From contig OZ242253.1 of assembly GCA_965206975.1 (NCBI GenBank), positions 3,472,001 to 3,536,000 on the forward strand: DNA of 64,000 bases, given 5' to 3'. The notes under the pieces are model-generated. The model worked only from the letters and a program-made list of their open reading frames with translations, did no database searches and was not told where the DNA came from. Both the position numbers and the translations under genes were made by a program. This DNA is from JAAXGI01 sp965206975 (GTDB lineage Bacteria; Gemmatimonadota; Gemmatimonadetes; Longimicrobiales; Gaopeijiaceae). Shown in pieces: positions 45,949 to 58,970 of the stretch (positions within the stretch are counted from its first letter, which is position 1; each line of letters begins with the position of its first letter).

Positions 45949-46800
45949 ATGTTCGAGAAGGTCTTGGTTTCGATGGCTCTGTCGCCAGCGACGGCGGCGC
46001 TTGTGTCAGCCCTCCCCGGCATGCGAGAGCTCGGCACGAAGGAGATCACGCTTGTGCACGTCGCGAAGCCGCCGCGCGGACCGGCGTCGCAGGCGATCGA
46101 CCACGTCGAAGAGCTCCGGGGCCGCCTGAATCGATTGGCGGACGATCTGCGCAAAGAGGGATTCACGGTGTCGGTGCACGTCCCGACCGGATCTCCCGCG
46201 GCTTCTGTCGTGGGGGCCGTGCGCACACGGGACCCGGACATCGTCCTCGTGGGCTCGCGGAGCCGGACCCTTATCCACGACGCGTTTATCGGGAGCGTGG
46301 CGTGGGACATCGTCCGGCACGTTGAGCGCCCCGTCCTCCTTCAGAGGATCGAGCCGAGTCGATCAGATCCTGAGGCCGCGCTGGTGGCCCGCGGCACCGG
46401 GTTTCCCAAGCACGTCGTCTATCCGACGGACTTCTCCGAAGCCGCGGAGAGGGCTTGGCCGTGGGTCTTGCAACTGGCGAAGGACCAGAACCCTTCCTTT
46501 ACGCTTCTTCACGTGATCCCGTCCGAGGAGGGGAGGAAGGAGATCCAGGAAAGGCTCGAATCGCTCGCCGACCAGCTCCGCGAGCGCGGCGCCACCGGCG
46601 TCGAGTGCCGGGTTCGGGTCGGATCGCATGCGGCGCAGATCCTGAACGCGGGAGGCAACCGGGCCGATACGATGGTGGTGATGGGCACGCGGGGACTTGG
46701 CATAGTCCCCGGCGCACTGCTCGGGAGCGTGGGGAGGCAGATCCTGAGAACCGCCACCTCTCGGGTCCTCCTCGTGCCTCCCGGAACCCAGTCCGCGTAG
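45949..46800 (+). CDS. Tandem-domain universal stress protein
   Basis: 283 residues from the ATG at 45949, preceded by GAGGAAGGA. Two UspA domains: residues about 1-140 (FEKVLVSMALSPA; VLVGSRSRTLIHDAFIGSVA) and about 150-283 (KHVVYPTDFSEAAERAW; VVMGTRGLGIVPGALLGSVG). Both carry the G-x2-G-x9-G-(S/T) ATP-binding signature or a close variant. Cytoplasmic; role in stress survival is general for the family. It is isolated from other plus-strand genes. Confidence 0.92.
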   Translation: MFEKVLVSMALSPATAALVSALPGMRELGTKEITLVHVAKPPRGPASQAIDHVEELRGRLNRLADDLRKEGFTVSVHVPTGSPAASVVGAVRTRDPDIVLVGSRSRTLIHDAFIGSVAWDIVRHVERPVLLQRIEPSRSDPEAALVARGTGFPKHVVYPTDFSEAAERAWPWVLQLAKDQNPSFTLLHVIPSEEGRKEIQERLESLADQLRERGATGVECRVRVGSHAAQILNAGGNRADTMVVMGTRGLGIVPGALLGSVGRQILRTATSRVLLVPPGTQSA

Positions 46801-46968
46801 CCTCCTGAGGGGGGACGCGGAGGAGGGAGATGTGCCCGGCGAGGGCACGGGTGTGCCGCAGACCCACCTGTCGACCCGGGGAATGGATCCGGCCAGGGGT
46901 TGGCGTTCTGGTGGCCGGCCGGGATCGTTAGATTCGGTCCTTGTCGTGGAGCCGAGTGCGGTGCCGGG

Positions 46969-48303
46969 TCAGAGTTCCTGTCCGAGGAGTGCCTCCAGCT
47001 CCGCCCTCGCGATCAGGTAGTCGTACCGCGTGGCCACCCGATTCGCATCCGCCTCATCGAGGGCCACCTGGCTCGTGACGAGCTCGAAGACCGTGGCCAC
47101 CCCCACGGCGAGGCGCTCCCGAACCACTCGGAGGTCCTCCTCCGCGACCCTCGCGGCCTCTTCGGCGATCTCGATGGCCCGCTCCGCCGTACGGATCGCG
47201 AAGAGCGCGGCGTCCGCCTCCTCTCGCGCCTGAAGCCGGCTGTCCTCTTCCTCGAGGCGCGCGACCCGCAGCTGATTCTCCGCGCGCGCCACGGTCGATT
47301 CCCGGCCGAATCCATTGAAGACGTTGTAGCTGAGGGAGAGCGAGAGCCCGCTCCATCGGCTCTCGCCACCGCCGAATTCCCACTCGTTATTGGACCAATT
47401 GTAACCGGACGATACGCGCGCCGTAGGGAGATACGACGAGCGGGCCGAGGTGACCGACGACTCGTCGGCCCGCCTCGCCAGCTCCGACGCACGCACGAAG
47501 GGCGAGGCGACTTCGGCCAACTGGTAGACCTCGTCGTCGGTGAGGGGGAGGGGCGCGGGGCCCAAGTCCGCCGGTGCGAGTGTTCCGACGGGACGGGAGG
47601 AGCCGATCTGCCTCCCGAGTGCCATCCGGGCCGCCCGCACCTGTGCCTCTGTCTGAAGCGCATCCTGGCGCGCGTTGGCCAGCTCCAGCCGGGCCCGAAG
47701 CGAGTCCGAGGCCGTAGCCGTGCCCGCCGCCACCTGCTGGCGAACGAGCTCCAGGCTGTCGTCGGCCCGCGCAACCCTCGCCTCCGCCACCTCTAAGAGG
47801 TCCGCCTGCTCAAGCGCTCCGAAAAAGGTCCGCTTCGCGTCCAGGATCAGCTCGAAGCGCTGACCGGCGAGCGATGCATCCGCCGCCTCGATCTCGCGTG
47901 ATGCGCGATCGAGCTCCGCGCGGTTTCGGCCGCCCGTGAAGAGCTCCATCCCCACGTTCACCCCGCCCGTGAAGGCGCGGTTCGTCGCGTCGACATACGT
48001 CTGCAGGTCCGGATCCAAGACGGCCCCCGGACGCATTGAGGCTCCCGAGTTGACGGTGAGCGAGGGAAGGAAGGCACCGATCGCGGTTCGCCTCGTCTCG
48101 CGGGCGTTGTCGACGGACGCCACGGCCTGAGCGTACACGGGACTCCTAGAGATCGCCAGGGAGATCACCTCGTCGAGCGTGACAGCCTCCTGGGCCTCGG
48201 TCCCGAGGGGGCAACCTAGGGCGCACGCAGTGAGCATGAATGCCCGGCACAGGATCGCCGAACGCAGTGAGGCGATTTGGCAACGTGAGGATCTGATCAT
48301 CAC
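46969..48303 (-). CDS. TolC-family outer-membrane channel protein
   Basis: 444 residues. N-terminal signal region (FMLTACALGCPLGTEAQ), then the two-fold repeat of the TolC/OEP family: VTLDEVISLAISRSPVYAQA, long heptad helices (RASREIEAADASLAGQRFEL), beta strands TGGVNVGMELFTGGRN, then the second half (LSLSLSYNVFNGFGRESTV) and helices ending VFELVTSQVALDEADANRV. It should form the outer part of an efflux pump or type I secretion system. No membrane fusion protein or inner-membrane pump lies next to it. Confidence 0.92.
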   Translation of the reverse strand: MMIRSSRCQIASLRSAILCRAFMLTACALGCPLGTEAQEAVTLDEVISLAISRSPVYAQAVASVDNARETRRTAIGAFLPSLTVNSGASMRPGAVLDPDLQTYVDATNRAFTGGVNVGMELFTGGRNRAELDRASREIEAADASLAGQRFELILDAKRTFFGALEQADLLEVAEARVARADDSLELVRQQVAAGTATASDSLRARLELANARQDALQTEAQVRAARMALGRQIGSSRPVGTLAPADLGPAPLPLTDDEVYQLAEVASPFVRASELARRADESSVTSARSSYLPTARVSSGYNWSNNEWEFGGGESRWSGLSLSLSYNVFNGFGRESTVARAENQLRVARLEEEDSRLQAREEADAALFAIRTAERAIEIAEEAARVAEEDLRVVRERLAVGVATVFELVTSQVALDEADANRVATRYDYLIARAELEALLGQEL

Positions 48304-48910
48304 TGCGGCTCCGTGGAGGAATCGGGTCGATGCTCGCGATGACTACGAAGCGCGCACGCTCCCGCATGTTGAGACGCCGGAAGTAGAGATGCCGTTAATA
48401 CGCGGGGGCGAGTGCCGGTGGCCCGAGGAAGCGTCCTTCGCCAGCGGGATGGGAACGTAACGCCAGTGTGCCGCAGGCGCCGCCGGACCGCCCGGTCCCG
48501 GGCGGACTAAGCCGGCGGTGGAGGGGAGAGGCTCAGGACGCCTTCTTCCACCGACCGAACGGGAGGGTAGGCGAATCGGCCGGTTCTTCGCCGTAGACGA
48601 AGGCCCGAACGAGGGGGGAGCGCCATCCCGTACGTTTGCGGAGCCGCCCATCGGCGATCACGATCCCGAGGGCACCGGACCCTTCCATAGCCGGAGCGTT
48701 GACGAACGGGGCACCAGCGGGATCAGCGGCGACGTTCCGAGTGTCCATACCGGCGGACTGTGCAGAATCCGTGCCACGATGTGCACGCCCTCAGATCCCG
48801 CCAGGGACCAAAGAAATCCGGAAGTCAGCCTCGAACCAAAAAACGCTTGCGTGTCCGGGTGACGACATGTGCCGTGTCGCAAAGACACATCCACGTTCGG
48901 GGAGGGGGCC
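48304..48910. other. Gene-poor stretch with a coding-like minus-strand frame
   Basis: About 600 bases. A 71-codon minus-strand frame at 48533-48748 has GC-rich third positions and ends VRAFVYGEEPADSPTLPFGR plus a short Lys tail, like the tail of a larger protein, but no start or family is evident. The rest holds nothing I recognise. Confidence 0.35.
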
Positions 48911-49288
48911 CTAACCGCGGCGCTTCTTCCTCCGGCGACCCCGTGGTCGCCGGCCGCGCCTGCGGTCCCCGGGTCCCGACCTTTCCCCCTTCCCTCCCCG
49001 GCCCGACGCACCGCCGGAGCGGCACGGATCTGCCTGCCGGTAGAGCACCTCGACCGAACCGAGCTCGTCGACCGACTCCCCCACTGTCAGAACTTCCCGC
49101 AGGGCCTGGTCGGGCTCCTCCGCCTTCGAAAACGCCACCACGATGAGGGGGGCACCTCCATCCGGTCCCGTTCCGGATCGAGCTGCACCCGTCACGCGGG
49201 CAAGCCAAGCCTCGCCTTCCACGTCAAACGCCAGCTCCGAGCCCGAAAAGGGACCTGGCGGGCCCTCCGGATCTCCCTCGGAGAACAT
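48911..49288 (-). CDS. Small protein with a highly basic tail, unknown function
   Basis: 125 residues if begun at the ATG at 49288; the frame is open to 49369 (TTG). The centre reads ELAFDVEGEAWLARVTGAAR, then GGAPLIVVAFSKAEEPDQAL and VGESVDELGSVEVLYRQAD, plausibly a small alpha/beta domain, and the last 20 or so residues are almost all Arg, Lys and Gly (RRRGRRPRGRRRKKRRG), suggesting nucleic-acid contact. I do not recognise a named family. No convincing ribosome site is seen for either start. Confidence 0.5.
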   Translation of the reverse strand: MFSEGDPEGPPGPFSGSELAFDVEGEAWLARVTGAARSGTGPDGGAPLIVVAFSKAEEPDQALREVLTVGESVDELGSVEVLYRQADPCRSGGASGRGGKGERSGPGDRRRGRRPRGRRRKKRRG

Positions 49289-49558
49289 GAGATCACGGGC
49301 CGGTGGCGGCTTCCTCGGCTCGGCTTCTCCGGGTCCCGCCACCCTCTCCGTCCCGGACTCTCTAGACAACTCGAACCATCTCGACCCTGAGGCCTAGAGC
49401 CGGCCGAAGCGCTCCGAAGCGGCTCGGAAGACCCCGGGGTTGGGACGGCCGGGCCCCCTCGCCGGGACGGCCACGCCGAGTCATGCCTTCCGAGGAGAAC
49501 TGGGGCCCGGGGCGCTGGACCACTTCTACAGGTGGCCGTCCGCACGGCCCGATCGCGT

Positions 49559-50113
49559 TCACTGCCGCCCGGTAAGGACCGCGAGCGCATCGGTGCCGTA
49601 GAACATCCCGATCCAGCGCGCTTGGGTCGCCGTCACCTTCCGCACGGCCCAGACAAGATGCACATAGTTCGGTTCTCCCGGCACCGATCTGAGAGGCATG
49701 CCGGCCTGCGCGGGCGTCTGGTTCCCCTTCCGGCTGTTACAGGACGAGCACGCCGTCACCACATTCGTCCAGTCATTCCCCCCACCCTGAGAGACGGGCG
49801 TCACGTGGTCGCGGGTCAGGAACTGGCGTCCACGAAGCTGCCTCGTCTCCCTACCGCAGTACTGACACGTGTAGTCGTCACGGGCGAAGAGGAAGGTATT
49901 CGTCACCTGCCTCCGGAAGCGTCGGGGCACGTGCACGAAGCGGACGAGCCGGATGACTGTGGGGCAGGGGAGGCTGTCCCACTCGGAACGGAAGTAGTGT
50001 CCCTCATCGACCTCGAGGATCTCGGCCTTCCGGTCCAAGACGAGGCGGATGGCCCTTCGGTGTGGCACGAGAGTGAGGGGCTCGTAGGAGGCGTTGAGAG
50101 CCAGACAACCCAT
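49559..50113 (-). CDS. HNH endonuclease-family protein
   Basis: 184 residues from the ATG at 50113 (MGCLALNASYEPLTLV), the usual start of this small family; the upstream open frame is unrelated. A zinc-bound HNH fold is visible: CQYCG (Cys83, Cys86), TRDHVTPVSQGGGNDWTN (His103, Asn114 region), and CSSCNSRKGN (Cys122, Cys125). Such stand-alone proteins are widespread and are probably housekeeping nucleases. It is 151 bases downstream of priA on the same strand. Confidence 0.9.
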   Translation of the reverse strand: MGCLALNASYEPLTLVPHRRAIRLVLDRKAEILEVDEGHYFRSEWDSLPCPTVIRLVRFVHVPRRFRRQVTNTFLFARDDYTCQYCGRETRQLRGRQFLTRDHVTPVSQGGGNDWTNVVTACSSCNSRKGNQTPAQAGMPLRSVPGEPNYVHLVWAVRKVTATQARWIGMFYGTDALAVLTGRQ

Positions 50114-50264
50114 CGCAAGCGAACTCCGCGGTCGGCGACACCCCGTTCTTCCCGGCGTGGATCCGCCGCACCCACCCCGGCAGAGACCCTCCGGAAAGTT
50201 GCCGTCCAATGTACGGCGCTGCAAGAGCCCGGCCAGTAAATGCCCGGTATCGAACGCCGGATCC

Positions 50265-52730
50265 TTAGAGGAGAGAAACGGGGTCCCGGTCCACGAGGAT
50301 GCGGAGGTCCCCGTCGGAGGGGCGGTGCTCCGCCACGAAGCGGTGTAGAAGACTAGTGGCGGCCTGGACCCCTCCCCCGCGGAGGAAAAAGTGCCAGCGC
50401 CACCGGCCGTGGAGCCTCTCGATCGGACAGGGGGCGGGTCCCACGATCTCCGGACCCGCGGAGGGGTCCGGGCCAAGGTTGCTGCGGACCCATCCCACGG
50501 CGCCCTCGACCCCGGCGGCGGCCGCTTCCGCGTCGGACGAACTCACCACCACGTTCACCAACCGCACGTGCGGCGGGTAGCGCGGCCTCTTCCTCTCCTC
50601 AAGCTCCCGCTCGGCGAACCCTGCGACGTCGTGTCGTAGCGCCGCCTGGATGGCGTAGTGTTCGGAGACGGAGCTCTGAATGATCGCCTCTCCGCCGAGC
50701 GAGCCCCGACCCGCCCGCCCAACTACCTGGCTCAGGAGCTGGAACGAGCGCTCGCTCGCACGGAAGTCCGGGAGGTGTATCCCGATGTCCGCATCGACGA
50801 CCCCGACGAGCGTCACGCGATGGAAGTCGAGGCCCTTGGCGATCATCTGGGTCCCGAGTAGGAGGTCCACCTCCCCACGCCTCACGCGCTCCAAAATCTC
50901 TTCGTGGGACCCTCGACCCGAGGTCGTATCCATGTCCATTCGTGCAATCCGGGCACCCGGGAAGCTCTCGATCACGACGCGCTCCACCTGTTCGGTACCG
51001 TGGCCACGGTACCGAAGCTGCGTCTCGTCGCACGTCGTGCAGCGGCGAGGCACTTCCTTCTCGTGGCCGCAGTGGTGGCAGACGAGGCGGTTTCGCGTGC
51101 GGTGGAAGGTCATGGAGACGGAGCAGTGGGCGCATTCCGGTACCGCACCGCACGCGCGGCACTGGACGAAGGAGGCGTACCCCCGGCGGTTGAGTAGCAG
51201 GATGCACTGCTCACCCCGCTCCAACCGGTCCTTGACCGCCGCGATCAGCTTGGGGGATAAGAGCCCGGTACGCCGGCGCGTGCGCCCCCGGCCACGCCCG
51301 CTCACCCGGGGATCAACCACTTCCACGGCCGGCATCGGCCGCCCCCCGATCCGCTCCGGCAGGGTCAAGATCCGGAATTTCCCGACCCGGGCGTTCTGCC
51401 AGCTCTCGAGGGACGGGGTCGCGCTCCCAAGCACGCACAGCGCCCCCGCGAGTCGCGCCCGTACGACGGCTACGTCGCGGGCGTGGTAACGCGGGGCGTC
51501 GGACTGCTTGTAGGAGCTCTCGTGCTCCTCGTCCACGATGATCGCGCCGAGCCGTTGGATCGGCGCAAAGAGCGCCGACCTGGCTCCCACCACGATCCTC
51601 CTCTTCCCGGCGCGGATCTGCCGCCACTGATCATAGCGCTCCCCGGGAGAGAGTCGGGAGTGGAGGACTGCGACATCGTCTCGAAACCACGAGCGAAAGC
51701 GGCGTACCGTTTGCGGGGTGAGCGAGATCTCCGGCACGAGGACAACGGCGCCGGCGCCGCGCGTCTCCACGACCTCCCGAAGGAGGTGAATGTACACGAG
51801 CGTCTTCCCCGAGCCCGTGACGCCGTGAAGGAGGAAGGGGAGACGCGGCGCCCCGTCGATCCCAGCGAGCAGGGCGTCCACCGCGCGCCGCTGCCCCTCC
51901 GAGAGAGTGTGATCCACGGCCTCCTCGGGCTCCTGGCCCTGGAAGGGATCGCGAATGACCTCGACGTCCTCGATTCGAACAAGCTCCTTCTTCGAGAGGC
52001 CCTGGATCACGCTCCGCGAGAAGCGGGCCTGCTTCTGGAGCCCGGCGAGGTCGTGCACCCCACCCGACGCCTCGAGGAACTCGAAGCACTCCCGCTGCCG
52101 GGGAGCGCCGTGAAACAGCTCTTCGCGGGTCACGAGATCCGGGATCCAGCGTGCGAGCCTGACGACCTTGCGGGTCATCGCTCGTGCCTGTCGCGGCGGC
52201 GTGGTCAAGTGCTCGATGAAACCCGCCGCCCGCAGGCGGCGTATCTGAGGCCAGGGGGATCTGCGGCCGAGTGCCCTTCCGAGGGAGCGGGTGGTGGCCC
52301 GCCCGCCCGCACCCTGGAGGCACGCGAGGAACTCGGCGTCCCTCGCGGAGACGCCTCCCGCCCCCGCACCCGGTTCGAGGACTCGCTCGCCCGCCTCTGT
52401 GAGTCTCACGATCTCCCGCGTGCGATCGGAGAGGACCACCGGAAGCATGGACTTGAGGGTAAGACCGAGGGGTGCCACGTAGTAGCGGGAGATCCAGCGA
52501 GCGAGCCCCAACAGCTCCTCCGGGACGGAGGCCTCTCGCTCAAGGACATCGAGGACGCCGCGGATGCCCCGGATTCCGGCGGGGTCGCCTGCGCCCACCA
52601 CCCAACCGATCGCCTCGCTTCGTTGAAATGGCACGAGGACGCGCGTCCCGGGGGCGGGGCGGGATCCGCCCTCCAGACGGTAGGTGAAGGTCCGGTGAAC
52701 CGGGAGCGGGAGCGCGACCTCCACGTGCAT
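50265..52730 (-). CDS. priA: Primosomal protein N' (replication restart helicase)
   Basis: 821 residues. N-terminal 3'-DNA-binding domain, Walker A GVTGSGKTLVYIHLL, Walker B/DEEH in IIVDEEHESSYKQSD, and the paired zinc-binding cysteines CRACG, CAHC, CHHCG and CTTC in the helicase insertion, then GRGSHEEILERV and LVGVVDADIGIHLPDFR in the C-terminal lobe. PriA reloads the replisome at collapsed forks. It starts 2 bases after the end of the M24 peptidase gene. Confidence 0.95.
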   Translation of the reverse strand: MHVEVALPLPVHRTFTYRLEGGSRPAPGTRVLVPFQRSEAIGWVVGAGDPAGIRGIRGVLDVLEREASVPEELLGLARWISRYYVAPLGLTLKSMLPVVLSDRTREIVRLTEAGERVLEPGAGAGGVSARDAEFLACLQGAGGRATTRSLGRALGRRSPWPQIRRLRAAGFIEHLTTPPRQARAMTRKVVRLARWIPDLVTREELFHGAPRQRECFEFLEASGGVHDLAGLQKQARFSRSVIQGLSKKELVRIEDVEVIRDPFQGQEPEEAVDHTLSEGQRRAVDALLAGIDGAPRLPFLLHGVTGSGKTLVYIHLLREVVETRGAGAVVLVPEISLTPQTVRRFRSWFRDDVAVLHSRLSPGERYDQWRQIRAGKRRIVVGARSALFAPIQRLGAIIVDEEHESSYKQSDAPRYHARDVAVVRARLAGALCVLGSATPSLESWQNARVGKFRILTLPERIGGRPMPAVEVVDPRVSGRGRGRTRRRTGLLSPKLIAAVKDRLERGEQCILLLNRRGYASFVQCRACGAVPECAHCSVSMTFHRTRNRLVCHHCGHEKEVPRRCTTCDETQLRYRGHGTEQVERVVIESFPGARIARMDMDTTSGRGSHEEILERVRRGEVDLLLGTQMIAKGLDFHRVTLVGVVDADIGIHLPDFRASERSFQLLSQVVGRAGRGSLGGEAIIQSSVSEHYAIQAALRHDVAGFAERELEERKRPRYPPHVRLVNVVVSSSDAEAAAAGVEGAVGWVRSNLGPDPSAGPEIVGPAPCPIERLHGRWRWHFFLRGGGVQAATSLLHRFVAEHRPSDGDLRILVDRDPVSLL

Positions 52731-52731
52731 C

Positions 52732-53931
52732 TCACCCCACCTTCGGCAGAAGAAGCTCCCGCTGGTAGTTCGCCGGGGTCACCTCCGGACCGTCCGGACC
52801 CATGTACACATTCACCTCGCTCCGAACGCCGAGTTCTCCCGGGATGTATACCCCAGGCTCTACGGAGAAGCCGACCCCGACAATGAGCGAGCGCTCCTCG
52901 CGGGTCTCGAGGTCGTCGAGATTCGGCCCGGACCCGTGGAGCTCCCGGTCGATCGAGTGCCCGAGACGATGTACGAAGTAGTCGCCGAGCCCCCTCTTCG
53001 CCAACGTGTCTCGCGCGGCCCGGTCCACCTCCCAACCCCGGGCGACGACGCCCTCCCCCCACCGCTCCTTTACGAGGGCGATCGCAGTGTCCCTCGCGTC
53101 ACGGACGGCGCCCCACACCTCCATGGCGCGTTGCGAAGGCTGACGGCCGAGGAACCCCATCCACGTCTGGTCTGCCGGGATCCCGCCCGCCGGAAATGCT
53201 CCCCAGAGATCGATCAGAACGAGGGAATCCCGTGTGAGGACGGCCCCTCGGCCGACGGGTTCGTAGTGCGGGTCTGCCGCCCGGGAGCCCGCCGCAACGA
53301 TGCAATCCTCCCCCTCCGTCAGCCCCAGCTCACGAAGCCGGGTCCGGATCCAATCGGCGAGCGCCCCTTCCTCGAGCGGCGCCCCGGTACGCACAGCGTC
53401 ACCCGCACGCCGAATGGCAGAATGGGCAATCTCACGAATTGCGACGGCAGCGCGCCGATGGAGAGCAAGGCCCTCCGTCGACCACCGGGAATACGTGACC
53501 GTGATCAACTCCGCGGAAGAAACGACCTCGGCGCCGATCTCCTTAACGAGCTCTACCACCCCCGCTGGAACCCGATCGAGTGCCGGGATCCGCCCCCGCG
53601 GAGACACCTCCATCGCTACGGTTCGGACACCGGAGAGGAGCGCCCGAAGTTCCCGGTCCAACTCTCGCCACCCCCGGTACTCCCGCACCTCGAACGGCCA
53701 GCCCCTCCAGGGAGAGGCCTCGATCGAGTGCCTGAGGAGAACGGGCGAACCCTCTCTCGGCACGAAGGCGTACGCGGGCCGGGTCGTCCGACCCGCCCCT
53801 AGAAGGTCGTGGGCGAGCGGGTTCTGTTCGCGAAAGTCGTAGAGGAGCCAGCCGTCCCAGCCGCGGGCCCCGAGAAGAGAAGACGCCTCCTCAAGCCTAC
53901 CCCCTGCGAGGAGCGGCTGGCCCTCGCTCAC
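52732..53931 (-). CDS. M24-family Xaa-Pro dipeptidase-like peptidase
   Basis: 399 residues. N-terminal creatinase-like domain (WDGWLLYDFREQNPLAHDLL) and C-terminal pita-bread fold with metal ligands Asp in LVLIDLWGAFP and ADQTWMGF, His in HRLGHSIDRELHG, Glu in SVEPGVYIPGELG and SEVNVYM. Predicted cytoplasmic. The start overlaps the end of the methyltransferase frame (TCAC at 53928-53931), so methyltransferase, peptidase and priA were transcribed together. Confidence 0.9.
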   Translation of the reverse strand: MSEGQPLLAGGRLEEASSLLGARGWDGWLLYDFREQNPLAHDLLGAGRTTRPAYAFVPREGSPVLLRHSIEASPWRGWPFEVREYRGWRELDRELRALLSGVRTVAMEVSPRGRIPALDRVPAGVVELVKEIGAEVVSSAELITVTYSRWSTEGLALHRRAAVAIREIAHSAIRRAGDAVRTGAPLEEGALADWIRTRLRELGLTEGEDCIVAAGSRAADPHYEPVGRGAVLTRDSLVLIDLWGAFPAGGIPADQTWMGFLGRQPSQRAMEVWGAVRDARDTAIALVKERWGEGVVARGWEVDRAARDTLAKRGLGDYFVHRLGHSIDRELHGSGPNLDDLETREERSLIVGVGFSVEPGVYIPGELGVRSEVNVYMGPDGPEVTPANYQRELLLPKVG

Positions 53932-54820
53932 CGCGCCGCGCCACCCGTGACAGCCTGGACTCCCTGGGCCGCCGCGCCAGCCGCGGAGGACGAGGGTGAC
54001 TGGGGCCCCTTGACCCCGGCCACGATGTCGAGGCTGAGGATCCGTTCCTTGATCATGAGCCTCTGGACTTCACGGATCCTTGCGACCGCGCTCCACACCC
54101 CGCGCCAGCCCCAGCGGCGCCACGCGCGCCTGAGGATCGCGAGCTTTCGACCGGGCTGAAGAGCTCGGCAAAGTCCGGGAGCGGCTTCTTCGCGCCCGGG
54201 CCGAAGGCCGACTCCGCATCCGACCATACCTCGACGTGCGACCGTTCGATCCCGGCATCCCGCAGGATCCGCTTGAGTTCCACGCGCATCACGAGGTGTA
54301 CGCCGAGGTGCGCGCAGATGAGGGCCCGCCGCTCAGGCTCGACGGGAGCCGCCCAGACAAGTTGCACGAGTGCGAGCCGGCCACCCGACTTCAGCACCCG
54401 CGTCAGCTCCCATACCGCCGCACTTGGGTCCGTGTTCGTCGTCAGCCCGAGTTCCCCGACTACGACATCGAAGACTTCGTCTCGGTATGGGAGATCGTGC
54501 ATCTCCGCCACCTCATACTGAAGTCGGCCCGCGAGCCCCGCCTCCCGCCCCCGCGCGTCCGCCACTTCGATGAGTACCTCGTCCTCATCCACCCCCGTGC
54601 CGTGAACTCCGAGCTCCCTCGCGAAGTAGGCGAGCGTCACCCCGCCCCCGCACCCGGCGACGAGAACCTCGTCCCCCTCGCCCATCCCGGTGCGGATGCC
54701 GATCTGTCGGTAGAGGGGCCGACCGCCGGGAGGAAAGAGGGGACGACGGCTCAGCCGAACGAGATCCAGCACGGACGGGGCGGCGCCCCTTGGGGCGGCG
54801 CCCGTGAATGGGGCATTCAT
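53928..54820 (-). pseudogene. SAM-dependent methyltransferase interrupted by a frameshift
   Basis: The 5' part (54053-54820) gives a class I methyltransferase: DEVLVAGCGGGVTLAYFARE, HGTGVDEDEVLIEVADAR and LKSGGRLALVQLV. Near 54151-54155 the product changes from PDFAELFSP into nonsense, while the next frame resumes with GRKLAILRRAWRRWGWRGVW and runs to a stop overlapping the M24 gene start. A single missing base in the CCGGG run explains it. With the shift repaired the protein would be about 297 residues. It may be a recent inactivation or a sequencing error. Its usual downstream coupling is kept, which argues for recent origin. Confidence 0.75.
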
Positions 54821-54830
54821 GGCGTATAGA

Positions 54831-55406
54831 TTAGAACGAAGGATCTTCGCTCAGCTCAATCTCCCGAATCGCCGACCGGAGCTTGGCCTGCTCTTCCACG
54901 GTGATGGCGGATCCGGCGTATTCGGGATCGGTGTCCCCCTCCCCCACCCCGCGCACTTCGGACGGAGGCCGGAAGCGCCGGACGGCAACCACCACCACAA
55001 CCGCGCCCGTGAGAAGGGCCAAGGGCGGGAGGATCCAGGCCAGAACCCCCCAGCCGCTCGTCTCGGGAACTGCCCGGTACTCTTCCCCGTGGTTTCCGAT
55101 CATCCATTCGACGAGCTCGTCAGAACTCCACCCCTCGTAGGCGAATGCATGGATCGAGTCCCGGAGAAGAGCCGACTGCGTGGCGGTGCAGACCTGAAGC
55201 ATGAAGCCGGGGCAGTATGGCGAGTAGAGCCTCGATATCGCCGCCTCTCCCTCAGGGTGCGGCTCGAAGGCGCCCTCCTCCATCCCCTCGGGGATCTGAC
55301 CTGCGAGAGCGAGCGCGATCAGGGAGAGGCTCAGCGCGAGGCCTACTGGGCGGAGATCCATGGCGAATGTCCGAATGCGGGTCACGAAGCTCTCGAGTGC
55401 CGTCAT
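54831..55406 (-). CDS. ccmH: CcmH-like cytochrome c biogenesis protein with variant thiol motif
   Basis: 191 residues from the ATG at 55406 (ATG at 55361 is an alternative). N-terminal membrane segment (LALSLSLIALALAGQ), a short helical domain, then a C-terminal helix (VLAWILPPLALLTGAVVVVV). The domain resembles CcmH/CycL: SALLRDSIHAFAYEGWSSDE, VEWMIGNHGEEYRAVP. In CcmH the motif is CXXC; here it is YCPGFMLQVC (Cys65 and Cys73), i.e. CX7C. It lies between carB and the methyltransferase gene with no other ccm genes nearby. Assignment is moderate because of the unusual spacing. Confidence 0.65.
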   Translation of the reverse strand: MTALESFVTRIRTFAMDLRPVGLALSLSLIALALAGQIPEGMEEGAFEPHPEGEAAISRLYSPYCPGFMLQVCTATQSALLRDSIHAFAYEGWSSDELVEWMIGNHGEEYRAVPETSGWGVLAWILPPLALLTGAVVVVVAVRRFRPPSEVRGVGEGDTDPEYAGSAITVEEQAKLRSAIREIELSEDPSF

Positions 55407-55437
55407 TAAGATGGCGATCCCCTTGACCCGGCTCAAG

Positions 55438-58776
<3,339 letters not shown>

Positions 58777-58970
58777 GAATCGTCTTCCATTCCTCGATGT
58801 GGGAGGCGGACGGCCACACCTGCCAATAGGCTCTCACCTCGGCACGCGGCCAGCACCCCGACAAACAAGCGGAGAAAGCTAGATAAATCTTCAATTACGC
58901 GGAATGATTTCCGGGTTCCTCCATACTCTCTTAGGGAGGCGTGGAACCCGCCAACCGAAGAGAGGATCCG
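58777..58970. other. Junction region between carB and the mobile element
   Basis: About 190 bases with an AT-richer centre (58870-58920). One end of the integrated element must lie here or nearby, but no tRNA or repeated attachment sequence could be recognised within the window. Confidence 0.4.

Noticed and set aside
46889..46918. 7-bp inverted repeat between the stress protein and TolC-like genes as a terminator
   Set aside because: Short stem, 16-nt loop, no T-tract; expected by chance at this GC content.
48869..49390. Plus-strand frame opposite the small basic-tail gene
   Set aside because: The minus-strand reading has a more protein-like composition and a plausible domain; the plus frame is Pro/Arg/Ser-rich.
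51483..52886. A 467-codon plus-strand frame over priA
   Set aside because: Antisense to the helicase motifs and zinc-binding cysteines of priA.
58777..58970. tRNA attachment site for the integrated element
   Set aside because: No cloverleaf or TTCRA-type arm could be found on either strand between carB and the integrase.
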